This document shows, piece after piece, positions 1-6,044 of a stretch of DNA of 11,208 bases. The notes beneath the pieces were generated by a model. It saw only the letters and a program-made list of their open reading frames with translations, was not told the origin of the DNA and did no database searches. Origin of the DNA: an uncultured Candidatus Saccharibacteria bacterium (GTDB lineage Bacteria; Patescibacteriota; Saccharimonadia; Saccharimonadales; Saccharimonadaceae); NCBI GenBank assembly GCA_947427985.1, contig CANEKB010000026.1, positions 1-11,208 on the forward strand, in the 5' to 3' direction. Within the stretch, counting starts at the first letter, position 1, and each line of letters starts with the position of its first letter. The position numbers and the translations under genes are program-made.

Positions 1-2
1 CA

Positions 3-971
3 AAATGGCCGTGGATTTTAGTACTAGTATTGGTTTTAGCGGTGGCTGGGGCTGCAATGTGGTATTTCTGGGATCATAGGGGGAGCGAGGACGACGAAAA
101 GATTGAGCCTGGGACGGGGATGGATGCAGAAGTGGAAGCGGGCGTCGGATCGGGGAAGGATGAGAACGACGCGCTAGAGATAGAAGAAGTGAGTCTAGAT
201 GATCCAGAGATAGTAGGATTATTGCAAGATTTTAGATTTGGGGTTTCGATTGATAATCCTTTTGTTATGGATGGTGGAAGCGTGCGGGGTGGGTTTTATG
301 GGGCAGACAGCCCAGTGCTTGCAGGAGAAATGCCTGAATTATGGAAACTGGCGATTGCGATTAGTAACGCAGGCTTAAACGCTAGCATGAGCCACGTTCA
401 AGAAACTTGCAAGGTTAATGAGGATATTACTACGATGGCGGGGACGTTCGTGGTTGGCGAAATGGCACCTTGTGTTTCGGAAGAAGAAGTCCAGAGATAT
501 GCTATGGAGATTTTTGGCGAACGAATTGATCTAGAAAATTTTGATTTTGATGAAAATTATGAGGTTTTTCAGGGTCGAAAAGTATTTGCTAAGACTGGCG
601 GTTTATTGGAGTATTCCGAAGCAAATGGAGGGTTCTTTGAGATAGCTGTCCGAGGAAGTGGTCCAGGTTATATTTTAAAAGAGTATGCAGTGACGAAAGA
701 TCACAATAACATTTACATATATACGGTTGTGGTGCGCGGTTTCGAACAGGGGTGTGGCGTAGCTTGGGATGATGAGAGCATACCCTTCACGAAATGCAAA
801 ATTTACGACGTTAATGGTGGTGTTGTAGAAAGTGTTGGTGAGTTCGATACCTATGAGGGAGCCATGGGGGCGTTATTGGAGTATAAAGATCAGCTCGATA
901 GGTTTAAATGGACTTTTAGAAAGAATGTGGAAGGGAATTACGTTTTTGAGAGTCTGGAACGGGTAGAATAA
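3..971 (+). CDS. Membrane-anchored hypothetical protein, 5' end outside the window
   Basis: The frame is open from the first base of the window, so the real start lies upstream; the TTG at position 30 falls inside the hydrophobic segment and is not a likely start. The first readable residues form one membrane segment (KWPWILVLVLVLAVAG..., about residues 2-25 counted from base 3), followed by an acidic, Glu/Asp/Gly-rich linker of about 35 residues and a mixed domain of about 260 residues. The C-terminal domain carries four cysteines (about residues 136, 157, 251 and 265 from base 3), compatible with disulfides if it lies outside the cell. I do not recognise a family. The soluble part is probably extracytoplasmic, held by an N-terminal signal anchor, but topology depends on the missing N-terminus. 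A terminator begins 20 bases after the TAA stop, so this is the last gene of its transcript. The gene is clearly real by length and codon bias; its function is unknown. Confidence 0.8.
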   Translation, partial: KWPWILVLVLVLAVAGAAMWYFWDHRGSEDDEKIEPGTGMDAEVEAGVGSGKDENDALEIEEVSLDDPEIVGLLQDFRFGVSIDNPFVMDGGSVRGGFYGADSPVLAGEMPELWKLAIAISNAGLNASMSHVQETCKVNEDITTMAGTFVVGEMAPCVSEEEVQRYAMEIFGERIDLENFDFDENYEVFQGRKVFAKTGGLLEYSEANGGFFEIAVRGSGPGYILKEYAVTKDHNNIYIYTVVVRGFEQGCGVAWDDESIPFTKCKIYDVNGGVVESVGEFDTYEGAMGALLEYKDQLDRFKWTFRKNVEGNYVFESLERVE

Positions 972-991
972 AAACTAAAACAGAGGTAGGG

Positions 992-1025
992 AACTTGCCT
1001 AGGTGCGAAGCTGGGCAAGTTTTTT
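992..1025 (+). terminator. Rho-independent terminator of the first gene
   Basis: Arms AACTTGCCTAG and CTGGGCAAGTT pair over 11 bp with one G-T pair around an 8-nt loop, followed directly by a run of T. It lies 20 bases after the TAA at 969-971. Confidence 0.85.
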
Positions 1026-1039
1026 GTGGGTGAAGCTTT

Positions 1040-1580
1040 TGGTTAGTTTCTTACATCCTCCCTTGATTACTCTATGGCTAGACAACGGAGGGAGAAGGCA
1101 AAACAGTTCTCTCTTTCAGCCGACGGCATCACTTCATCATAAGCTAAGTTATGTTGAACCTGTACCAGAGCTAAGGACGACGGGGCTGCCCACCAGTTGC
1201 CGCTCATCGGCCCGTCACGATACTCATCATTCCTAGTATTAGTATACCCGCTGCGGACGAATTTTGCCCTTCATTACCCCTTGTATTTTAGCCTCCTAAG
1301 GCCATAGGAAGCTGTTTATGGCTAGTTTTATACTAAGTAGCCATTGCATAGCGTCTACGATCCAACATTACGTTATAGAGCTTTAGATGGCGTTGTAGGA
1401 GGTGATATAAGGGCAATGTAAACGTGAAGGTTAGGTAAAGCAGGGTCCTAGGGCCTTCGTCCTAGAGCAATCTTGATTAATCTGTGCCTTCGGCCCAGAA
1501 ATGCCGGCGTCGATTCGAAAGAAATACCTAGTATTTCTTTACTCATGCTCCTTGCCATTTCGTTTAAGTTTCCAGCAATC
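1040..1580. ncRNA. Hairpin-rich intergenic island, candidate structured RNA
   Basis: No convincing gene is seen on either strand, but six possible stems occur close together: 1179-1184 with 1211-1216 (GACGGG/CCCGTC), 1290-1313 (9 bp with one mismatch), 1319-1343 (TGGCTA/TAGCCA plus an inner TAGT/ACTA), 1448-1465 (CTAGGGC/GTCCTAG, 4-nt loop), 1482-1498 (6 bp with one mismatch) and 1518-1540 (perfect 10 bp, AAAGAAATAC/GTATTTCTTT, 3-nt loop). The structured part spans about 360 nt, the size of RNase P RNA or tmRNA, but I could not find the conserved RNase P P4 strands, nor a tRNA-like end or Ala-Ala tag typical of tmRNA. On the + strand it is pyrimidine-rich, unlike the purine-rich coding strand of neighbouring genes. 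The strand of any transcript is undecided. A decayed gene or plain intergenic DNA remains possible. Confidence 0.35.
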
Positions 1581-1630
1581 AAAAAATGATGTTACTGTGA
1601 TTTCGATCAAAATCGACTTCAAGTAACATC
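1581..1630 (-). terminator. Minus-strand terminator-like hairpin
   Basis: GATGTTACT (1588-1596) pairs perfectly with AGTAACATC (1622-1630). The stem extends inward through a second helix (TCGAT/ATCGA) closed by a CAAA loop, with an internal loop between the helices. Read on the minus strand the hairpin is followed by ATTTTTT (1587-1581), the layout of an intrinsic terminator or attenuator. No T-run follows on the + strand. Confidence 0.5.
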
Positions 1631-1647
1631 AAACCTTCTGTGATTTT

Positions 1648-1676
1648 ATTGTACCTTATCAAAACGATTATGTCTA
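1648..1676 (-). promoter_or_regulatory. Candidate minus-strand promoter
   Basis: On the minus strand TAGACA (1676-1671) and TACAAT (1653-1648) are separated by exactly 17 nt; each matches the sigma-70-type consensus at five of six positions. Predicted start is near 1641, about ten bases before the minus-strand terminator-like hairpin. Transcription would therefore give either a short RNA of about 60 nt or, by readthrough, the hairpin island to the left. Confidence 0.4.
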
Positions 1677-1747
1677 GAGTTTTGGAGAAAAATCATGCCA
1701 AAATCATTCGGTTGTGGTGTGGCCCGGGGCCCTTTGAGAGACTAGTT

Positions 1748-1776
1748 TTGCTAAAAGTTGAAAAACATGATAGAAT
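1748..1776 (+). promoter_or_regulatory. Promoter of the 1845-3320 gene
   Basis: TTGCTA (1748-1753) and TAGAAT (1771-1776) are spaced by 17 nt, with a predicted start near 1783. This leaves a leader of about 60 nt before the ribosome binding site at 1831-1836. Confidence 0.6.
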
Positions 1777-1844
1777 AGAAAAGTTCTATAAAACGGGGGC
1801 AATAGAAAAGTACCTTAACCCCTAGAAAACAGGAGGAAGTTTTG

Positions 1845-3320
1845 ATGGATAAGACCATGAGACGGCGACTCAAGATTCTGGCGGTGGTGATAATGCTGCT
1901 GTTCTTCGGCACGACATGCTTTATCGGAGGATTCATATCTTCAGATAATCAGTTCACTGAGCTAGTCTCTACGCAACAGGCTGAGCTAAATCGGATTCAT
2001 CTGGCGGAACGAGGCTTGGATGAAAATGGGGTACGTATTGACCGAATGGCGTGGTATTATGAAGAGTCGGATGGATTTTCGACGGCGAATGTGCTGTGCC
2101 ATACCGATGCAGAGTTCTTGGACTATTGTCAGACGTATCACCCTGATGCAGTCTACGTCTCGAATGAGTGGACGGAGGATGAGGTGATCTTATCTTTTCG
2201 CGACCACCCAGAAATCTGGGCGTACTGGCAGGATCAGTATCAGATGACGGGGTTTTATTACACCTGGACGCCAGATCATAGGCATTGTTTTATTCTCGAT
2301 GTGGGCTTCTCGGTGGAGCCAGAGAGCTATGACGAACTGATCGGAGGTTGGTTAGTAGTAGACGGCGTGCGCGTAAAAGCGTTCGACCGGGATATTGGCT
2401 CGGTAGAACCGCAAGCGCTACTGCAAGACTACCAGAACGGCGATTGGGACGGTTCGCGACGATTGTCGTCAGATTGGGGAACGACGGGCTACATCGGAAG
2501 CGACGGCAGATTGTCTTACAGTTACTGGGCTTATGGGTATGACGCAACAATGGATCCGGAAGGTTTAGCTTACACCGGTTATGGGGAGCCGTGGTGGGTG
2601 GCGGAGGATCTAGGCCCAGAGCTTGGAGCCTTGCTGGTGGAGCCAAAATTCGTTTCTTTTGACAAGACGAAGGGAATTTTGGCTGAGGGATCAGTCGACG
2701 TACGGCTGTATCCGGATTTACCAGTTGATTATGACGCGAGCCAGGTGGTCGACTCGTGGCGAATTTGGCAGACTGATGTGCTGATTTGCCTAGAGCCGAC
2801 GAGAATGATTCTGGCGCAGCGAGGCAAGATTTTGACCGAATGGCCGTTGAGTGAAAACCCGAACGATGGTCTGCCGTTAAACAGGGAGGATTTTCAGGTG
2901 TTACAGCCGGCAGAAACACGAACTGCGGAATATGCCAACGATCTATTGTATGTACGAAGCGGAGACCAGCTTTGGGCTCTGCGGGCTGACGGTACGGTAG
3001 AGCTGGCACTTGGGCATATCGTGTGGATGAATGGAGACAACCCGGATCGGATCTGGGGGCTTCAGAATGGTAAGCTTATTTGTTGGCGGGGTGCAACTTA
3101 TTATTCGGTGAGCCAGGGGCCAGTAACGGTGGCAGAGGGCGTTCTCGACGTGGATTTTACGGGAGCATCGGCACTAGTGCAAAAAGCGGACGGGTGCTAT
3201 GCGCTGATTTGCGAGTCAGGGGCAAAATCGACGTATAGCTTAGAGTATTTGGGCACGGAATCGCTTGAGTACTATAAGCGGCAGGTAGAAATACTGTATC
3301 AATCGCGATATAGCCGTTAG
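1845..3320 (+). CDS. Signal-anchored extracytoplasmic hypothetical protein
   Basis: The protein is 491 residues from the ATG at 1845, chosen because AGGAGG (1831-1836) sits 8 nt in front; a TTG codon immediately upstream (1842) is also in frame. The N-terminus is a basic stretch (RRRLK) followed by a hydrophobic segment at about residues 9-31, a signal anchor or uncleaved signal; the FFGTTC sequence is not a good lipobox. The rest is hydrophilic, rich in Trp, Tyr and Asp. The last ~140 residues read as short beta-strand repeats (QLWALRADG, IWGLQNGKLICWR, ADGCYALICESG), reminiscent of beta-propeller blades, though I cannot assign a family. Several cysteines in the exported part could form disulfides. 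The gene has its own promoter and a strong terminator, so it is monocistronic. Likely faces the outside of the membrane; function unknown. Confidence 0.85.
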   Translation: MDKTMRRRLKILAVVIMLLFFGTTCFIGGFISSDNQFTELVSTQQAELNRIHLAERGLDENGVRIDRMAWYYEESDGFSTANVLCHTDAEFLDYCQTYHPDAVYVSNEWTEDEVILSFRDHPEIWAYWQDQYQMTGFYYTWTPDHRHCFILDVGFSVEPESYDELIGGWLVVDGVRVKAFDRDIGSVEPQALLQDYQNGDWDGSRRLSSDWGTTGYIGSDGRLSYSYWAYGYDATMDPEGLAYTGYGEPWWVAEDLGPELGALLVEPKFVSFDKTKGILAEGSVDVRLYPDLPVDYDASQVVDSWRIWQTDVLICLEPTRMILAQRGKILTEWPLSENPNDGLPLNREDFQVLQPAETRTAEYANDLLYVRSGDQLWALRADGTVELALGHIVWMNGDNPDRIWGLQNGKLICWRGATYYSVSQGPVTVAEGVLDVDFTGASALVQKADGCYALICESGAKSTYSLEYLGTESLEYYKRQVEILYQSRYSR

Positions 3321-3383
3321 ATCGTAGAAGGCACGCCCGGCTGAATTTTGCTTGAAGCTTATCTAAAATTAAGAAAGGGGATG

Positions 3384-3411
3384 AGCCCCGGCCGGTTGGT
3401 CGGGACTTTTT
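3384..3411 (+). terminator. Rho-independent terminator after the 1845-3320 gene
   Basis: A GC-rich hairpin (AGCCCCGGCC paired with GGTCGGGACT, one C-A mismatch, one G-T pair, loop GGTT) is followed by TTTTT. It begins 63 bases after the TAG stop and isolates this gene from the antitoxin unit. Confidence 0.85.
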
Positions 3412-3476
3412 ATGTCATGTTTCATTGGTATAGCAAATAGACGAAGATAGTAAAAAGTGGCAAAATATGTAAAATT

Positions 3477-3503
3477 TTAGCACAAGAAGTACGCGAGTGC
3501 TAA
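3477..3503 (+). promoter_or_regulatory. CIRCE-like operator (HrcA binding site)
   Basis: TTAGCACaa, a 9-nt spacer and GAGTGCTAA match the CIRCE consensus TTAGCACTC-N9-GAGTGCTAA at 16 of 18 arm positions with exactly the canonical spacer. The flanks extend the inverted repeat to TTTTAGCAC/GTGCTAAAA. CIRCE is the operator of the heat-shock repressor HrcA, normally found in front of groESL and hrcA-grpE-dnaK. Here it lies 118 bp before the start of an antitoxin gene and 66 bp before its best promoter. A weak -10-like TAAAAT (3470-3475) lies just upstream, but I see no convincing -35 for it. Confidence 0.65.
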
Positions 3504-3517
3504 AAGGTTAATGCTGT

Positions 3518-3566
3518 ACAATGACTGGCTTTTGTCCGGACAATGACTGGCTTTTGTCGGACAAAA
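3518..3566. repeat. Tandem 19-bp repeat with two palindromes, probable antitoxin operator
   Basis: ACAATGACTGGCTTTTGTC occurs identically at 3518-3536 and 3540-3558, a period of 22 bp. Each copy ends in a palindrome: TTGTCCGGACAA (3532-3543) and TTTTGTC-G-GACAAAA (3552-3566). Their centres are 21.5 bp apart, close to two helical turns, so two bound dimers would face the same side of the DNA. The second palindrome ends three bases before the -35 box. RelB/DinJ antitoxins typically repress their own promoter, which makes autoregulation the simplest explanation. Confidence 0.65.
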
Positions 3567-3569
3567 TAA

Positions 3570-3598
3570 TTGTGCTTGAAAAGTAAGTCTGCTATAAT
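3570..3598 (+). promoter_or_regulatory. Promoter of the antitoxin gene
   Basis: TTGTGC (3570-3575), a 17-nt spacer and a perfect TATAAT (3593-3598). Predicted start is near 3605, just before the ribosome binding site, giving a very short leader. Because the promoter covers any further upstream start codon, it supports the ATG at 3621. Confidence 0.7.
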
Positions 3599-3620
3599 GT
3601 CAATAGAAAGAAGGTACAAA

Positions 3621-3896
3621 ATGGGTGCAAAAACGACATTGGAACCAGAAATAACAGAGGTAAAGAAAGAAACCGCAAAAATTACGTTTCGGGCGGATAA
3701 GACATTGAAGCAGCGGGCCGAGCGGGTGTTTGAGTCGATGGGCATGACTATGAGTGGCGCAATAAATATCTTTTTGTCGCAAGTGGTGCGTGAACAACGT
3801 TTACCGTTTCATCCCGGCGCGACGGCGGAAGAAATGGGTGAAAATAGTTTCGAAGCGATGTTGGACGAGGCAGACGCGCTGCTTGAGGAACTGTAA
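3621..3896 (+). CDS. RelB/DinJ-family type II antitoxin, no adjacent toxin
   Basis: The protein is 91 residues from ATG 3621, with GAAGG (3610-3614) 6 nt in front. The core KITFRADKTLKQRAERVFES followed by MGMTMSGAINIFLSQVVREQRLPF is the ribbon-helix-helix DNA-binding domain of the RelB/DinJ family: a beta strand (ITFRAD), a first helix (LKQRAERVFESMG), then MTMSGAINIFLSQVV as the second helix. The acidic tail (EEMGENSFEAMLDEADALLEEL) is where members of this family wrap the toxin. In known systems the toxin (YafQ/RelE-like, about 90 residues) is encoded directly downstream, but only 126 bp separate this stop from gyrB and no such frame exists there. The protein may be a solitary antitoxin for a toxin elsewhere or a plain transcriptional regulator. 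Expected targets are the palindromes at 3532-3566; a CIRCE-like site suggests additional heat-shock control. Confidence 0.9.
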   Translation: MGAKTTLEPEITEVKKETAKITFRADKTLKQRAERVFESMGMTMSGAINIFLSQVVREQRLPFHPGATAEEMGENSFEAMLDEADALLEEL

Positions 3897-3962
3897 TAGA
3901 CACTTCCTACGGAGGCTTATGGTTCTACCGTATATACGTATATATTATATATAGTGCGGGAC

Positions 3963-3991
3963 TTGATTATATAGGGAAAGTGCGCTAAAAT
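3963..3991 (+). promoter_or_regulatory. Promoter of gyrB-gyrA
   Basis: TTGATT (3963-3968), a 17-nt spacer and TAAAAT (3986-3991), with a predicted start near 3998. Just upstream is an alternating purine-pyrimidine AT tract (3929-3953) that includes the palindrome CGTATATACG. Such DNA unwinds easily and could make the promoter sensitive to supercoiling, as gyrase promoters often are; that last step is inference. Confidence 0.6.
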
Positions 3992-4022
3992 ATAGAGGTA
4001 AATGTAAGCAGAGGTAGGTCGA

Positions 4023-6029
4023 ATGGCAGAAACACAAACGACAGCGAATAAAGGCGGGCAAGAGTACGATAGCTCTCAGATTCAGGTTTTGGAGGGGTTG
4101 GAGCACGTGCGGATTCGTCCGGGCATGTATATTGGCTCGACGGGTTTTGATGGTTTGCATCATCTAGTGAAGGAAATTGCCGATAACTCAATTGACGAGG
4201 CGATCGCTGGGTTTGCGACGAAAGTTGTGATTACAATTTTGGCGGATGGGGGGATTCGGGTAGATGATAATGGCCGTGGTATTCCAGTAGATATTCACCC
4301 AAAGACAAAAAAATCGACCCTTGAGACAGTGCTTACAGTCTTGAATGCTGGTGGTAAGTTTGGTGGTGGTGGATATAAGGTGAGTTCGGGTCTGCATGGA
4401 GTGGGTAGCTCCGTTGTAAATGCGCTTTCGACGAAGATGATTGCCGAGGTGCGTAAGGACGGGAAGATCCACCATGTTGAGTTTGCGCAAGGAAAGACGC
4501 AAGGGAACGGTCTAGAAGTGATTGGTGAGAGTGATGGGAAAGGAACTTCGATTACCTTCTATCCAGATCCGGCGATTTTTAGAGAAACGACAACTTTTGA
4601 CTATAATTGGGTATCAAATTATGCTAGACATCAGGCTTATCTAACGAAGGGAATTTTGATTTCGGTAAAAGATGAGCGAACTGGTGCGCGTGAGTCGTTC
4701 TACTTTGAAGGCGGTATTAAGAGCTACGTTCGCAAGTTGAACGAAGGAAAAGAAGTTGTTTCGGACGATATTTTCTACGTTGAGAAGCAAGTGGAAGATT
4801 CGGAAATTGAGATTGCTTTACAATATAATGATACATTCGCGGAGACAATCAAGCCATTTGCGAACAACGTTTTAACACCAGAAGGTGGGATGCATGTGGT
4901 GGGCTTCCGCACGGCGATGAACCGGGTGATTAATGATTATGCTCGCAAGAATGGTCTCTTGAAGGAAAAAGAGCCGAACTTGACTGGTGATGATATTAAA
5001 GAGGGTTTGACGGCGGTGATTTTGGTGAAGTTACCAGATCCGCAATTTGAGGGGCAGACGAAGAATAAGCTTGGTAACCCAGAAGTGCGTGGTTATGTTG
5101 ACCGGGTGATGACAGAGTATTTTGGATACTATCTTGAGGAAAATCCGAATATTGCGAAAAAGATTGTTGGAAAAGCGACTTTGGCGGCACGGGCACGTAA
5201 GGCGGCGCGGGCGGCGCGCGACAACGTAATTCGAAAAGGGGCGTTTGAAGGGCTGAATTTGCCATCTAAGCTAGCTGATTGTTCGAGTCGGAATCGCGAG
5301 GATTGTGAGCTCTTTATCGTAGAGGGTAACTCGGCGGCTGGCTCGGCGAAAGAAGGTCGTAATCCGCAGATTCAGGCGATTTTACCGCTCAGAGGTAAAG
5401 TTTTGAATACGGAACGGGCGCGCCTAGATAAGATGTTGGCGAACCAGGAGTTAGTGAGCTTGATTAAAGGTCTCGGTGTGGGGATTGGCGACCAGTTTGA
5501 TATTAACGGTTTGCGCTACAATAAAATTATTTTTATGACCGATGCTGACGTCGATGGTCTACATATCGCGACGTTGCTGATGACTTTCTTCTTCCGTTAT
5601 ATGCCAGAAGTAATCAAAGCGGGACACGTCTATTTAGCAAAGCCGCCGTTGTTTGGTCTTACGAAAGGTACGGGCTCGAACCGGAAGATTGATTATGTTT
5701 ATGATGAGGTGGCGCTAGAAAAGAAGTTGAGCGAAAAAATTGAAGAACGGAAGGCGGCAGGGGCGAAAATCGACCCGACGCAAGAGCGTTTCAAACAAGC
5801 TGGTTATGCGGCGCAAAACCGATTCAAAGGTCTTGGTGAGATGGATGCGAAACAGCTTTGGGAAACAACGATGGATCCAGAAAACCGAATCTTGGTACAA
5901 GTACACATTAGCGATGCTGAGAAAGCTGATGCTGTGTTCACCAAGTTGATGGGCGATCAGGTAGATCTTCGGAAGAACTTTATTCAAGCTGGAGCGGCAA
6001 GCGTTAACCTTGACGATCTGGATTTCTAA
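4023..6029 (+). CDS. gyrB: DNA gyrase subunit B
   Basis: The ATPase subunit of DNA gyrase (A2B2) is 668 residues here and drives negative supercoiling in the cytoplasm. The N-terminal GHKL ATPase shows the catalytic base Glu51 and Asn55 (KEIADNSIDEA), the adenine-binding Asp82 (VDDNGRGIP) and the glycine-rich lid (GGGGYKVSSGLHGVGSS, around residues 115-130). The TOPRIM domain carries Glu434 (VEGNSAAGSAKEG) and the metal-binding DADVD at 507-511, followed by GHVYLAKPPLF. The length lacks the ~170-residue insertion of proteobacterial GyrB. One oddity is EGNSAAG where most gyrases read EGDSAGG: Asn436 aligns with E. coli Asp426. The ATG follows GAGG (4011-4014) by 8 nt. gyrA starts 15 nt after the stop, so the pair is co-transcribed. 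Identification as GyrB rather than ParE rests mainly on the paired gyrA with a GyrA box. Confidence 0.97.
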   Translation: MAETQTTANKGGQEYDSSQIQVLEGLEHVRIRPGMYIGSTGFDGLHHLVKEIADNSIDEAIAGFATKVVITILADGGIRVDDNGRGIPVDIHPKTKKSTLETVLTVLNAGGKFGGGGYKVSSGLHGVGSSVVNALSTKMIAEVRKDGKIHHVEFAQGKTQGNGLEVIGESDGKGTSITFYPDPAIFRETTTFDYNWVSNYARHQAYLTKGILISVKDERTGARESFYFEGGIKSYVRKLNEGKEVVSDDIFYVEKQVEDSEIEIALQYNDTFAETIKPFANNVLTPEGGMHVVGFRTAMNRVINDYARKNGLLKEKEPNLTGDDIKEGLTAVILVKLPDPQFEGQTKNKLGNPEVRGYVDRVMTEYFGYYLEENPNIAKKIVGKATLAARARKAARAARDNVIRKGAFEGLNLPSKLADCSSRNREDCELFIVEGNSAAGSAKEGRNPQIQAILPLRGKVLNTERARLDKMLANQELVSLIKGLGVGIGDQFDINGLRYNKIIFMTDADVDGLHIATLLMTFFFRYMPEVIKAGHVYLAKPPLFGLTKGTGSNRKIDYVYDEVALEKKLSEKIEERKAAGAKIDPTQERFKQAGYAAQNRFKGLGEMDAKQLWETTMDPENRILVQVHISDAEKADAVFTKLMGDQVDLRKNFIQAGAASVNLDDLDF

Positions 6030-6044
6030 GGAAAGGAGTGAAAA

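Noticed and set aside
1003..1236. 77-residue + strand frame after the first terminator
   Set aside because: It begins inside the terminator hairpin, has no ribosome binding site, and its composition (Ser/His/Pro-rich) is unlike the other proteins; it overlaps the hairpin-rich island.
1040..1580. RNase P RNA, tmRNA or SRP RNA identity for the island
   Set aside because: Size fits, but no GAGGAAAGTCC/ACAGAA pair, no tRNA-like ends with a tag frame, and no SRP tetraloop region could be found by eye on either strand; left unassigned.
1695..1745. 16-residue leader peptide frame with GGAG 7 nt upstream
   Set aside because: Ends before the promoter of the next gene, so it would not be on that transcript; no other support, and its GGCCCGGGGCC core looks like a chance palindrome.
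1640..1825. 61-residue + strand frame
   Set aside because: No ribosome binding site at its possible starts, and it covers both the minus-strand promoter and the promoter at 1748-1776.
2290..3009. 239-residue minus-strand frame within the 1845-3320 gene
   Set aside because: A shadow of the real gene: Pro/Arg/Ser-rich, no ribosome binding site, and the + strand frame has promoter, ribosome binding site and terminator.
3570..3620. Longer antitoxin start at TTG 3570
   Set aside because: The promoter -35 and -10 boxes lie within this stretch, and the ribosome binding site at 3610-3614 points to ATG 3621.
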